From Nothopassalora personata (lineage: Eukaryota > Ascomycota > Dothideomycetes > Mycosphaerellales > Mycosphaerellaceae): 64,000 nucleotides of DNA. The position numbers and the translations under genes are program-made. Below the pieces are notes generated by a model. That model worked only from the letters and a program-made list of their open reading frames with translations. It searched no databases and was not told where the DNA came from. Of the stretch, positions 63,998 through 64,000 are shown piece after piece (position 1 is the first letter of the stretch; every line of letters begins with the position of its first letter). The stretch is taken from NCBI GenBank assembly GCA_033816765.1, contig CM066297.1:310001-374000 (forward strand). Reading direction: 5' to 3'.

Positions 63998-64000
63998 AAC

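Overview
The window is nuclear DNA of a filamentous ascomycete, most likely a Dothideomycete. Most multi-exon genes are split by 45-75 bp GT..AG introns, several with CTAAC/CTGAC branch sites. The recognisable proteins are fungal: a SERCA-type Ca2+ ATPase, ILM1, MPC1, the fungus-specific INO80 subunit Ies1 and a GPI-type CAP protein. Members of the LPAELRN..YELA (2EXR/F-box-like) family, which is expanded in such fungi, also occur. I saw no transposase, reverse transcriptase, CRISPR array or bacterial-style operon. Layout: 1-16 kb is fairly dense and conserved: the 3' end of an unknown gene, the SERCA pump, two coiled-coil genes, an M19 membrane dipeptidase, ILM1, a four-span membrane protein and a conserved unknown. 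16-24 kb is gene-poor and holds a minus-strand tandem array of five 2EXR-like copies at 18.2-23.3 kb, of which only one looks intact. 24-29 kb carries a secreted CAP protein, MPC1 with an unusual C-terminal extension, a BTB-like protein with an RG-rich tail, and the scar of a VOC-domain gene. 30.0-30.8 kb holds four tandem ~162 bp units that each fold on paper as a tRNA (acceptor, D and T arms, internal B box, downstream T5-T7 run) but carry a ~67 nt insert in the anticodon loop; a TATA box and a spliced-leader-like intron lie just upstream. 32-34.3 kb has a small two-span membrane protein and a securin-like protein. 35-41 kb has a decayed F-box/LRR gene and an intact 2EXR gene. 42-48.5 kb has a very large disordered protein with a coiled-coil tail, a gamma-glutamylcyclotransferase-like protein and a small coiled-coil protein. 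50-52 kb has a predicted secreted protein and a tentative small gene. 53-58.7 kb is a second minus-strand array: eight blocks related to a ubiquitin-like (beta-grasp) protein with its own N-terminal domain, of which only two copies read through cleanly. 60.5-63.2 kb encodes Ies1, and the window ends in a 49 bp tandem repeat. Conserved housekeeping genes are therefore interleaved with accessory islands where lineage-specific families duplicate and decay. The two least ordinary objects are the tRNA-like Pol III-style array at 30.2 kb and the ubiquitin-like array at 53-58.7 kb. All calls come from reading the sequence; no database search was possible.
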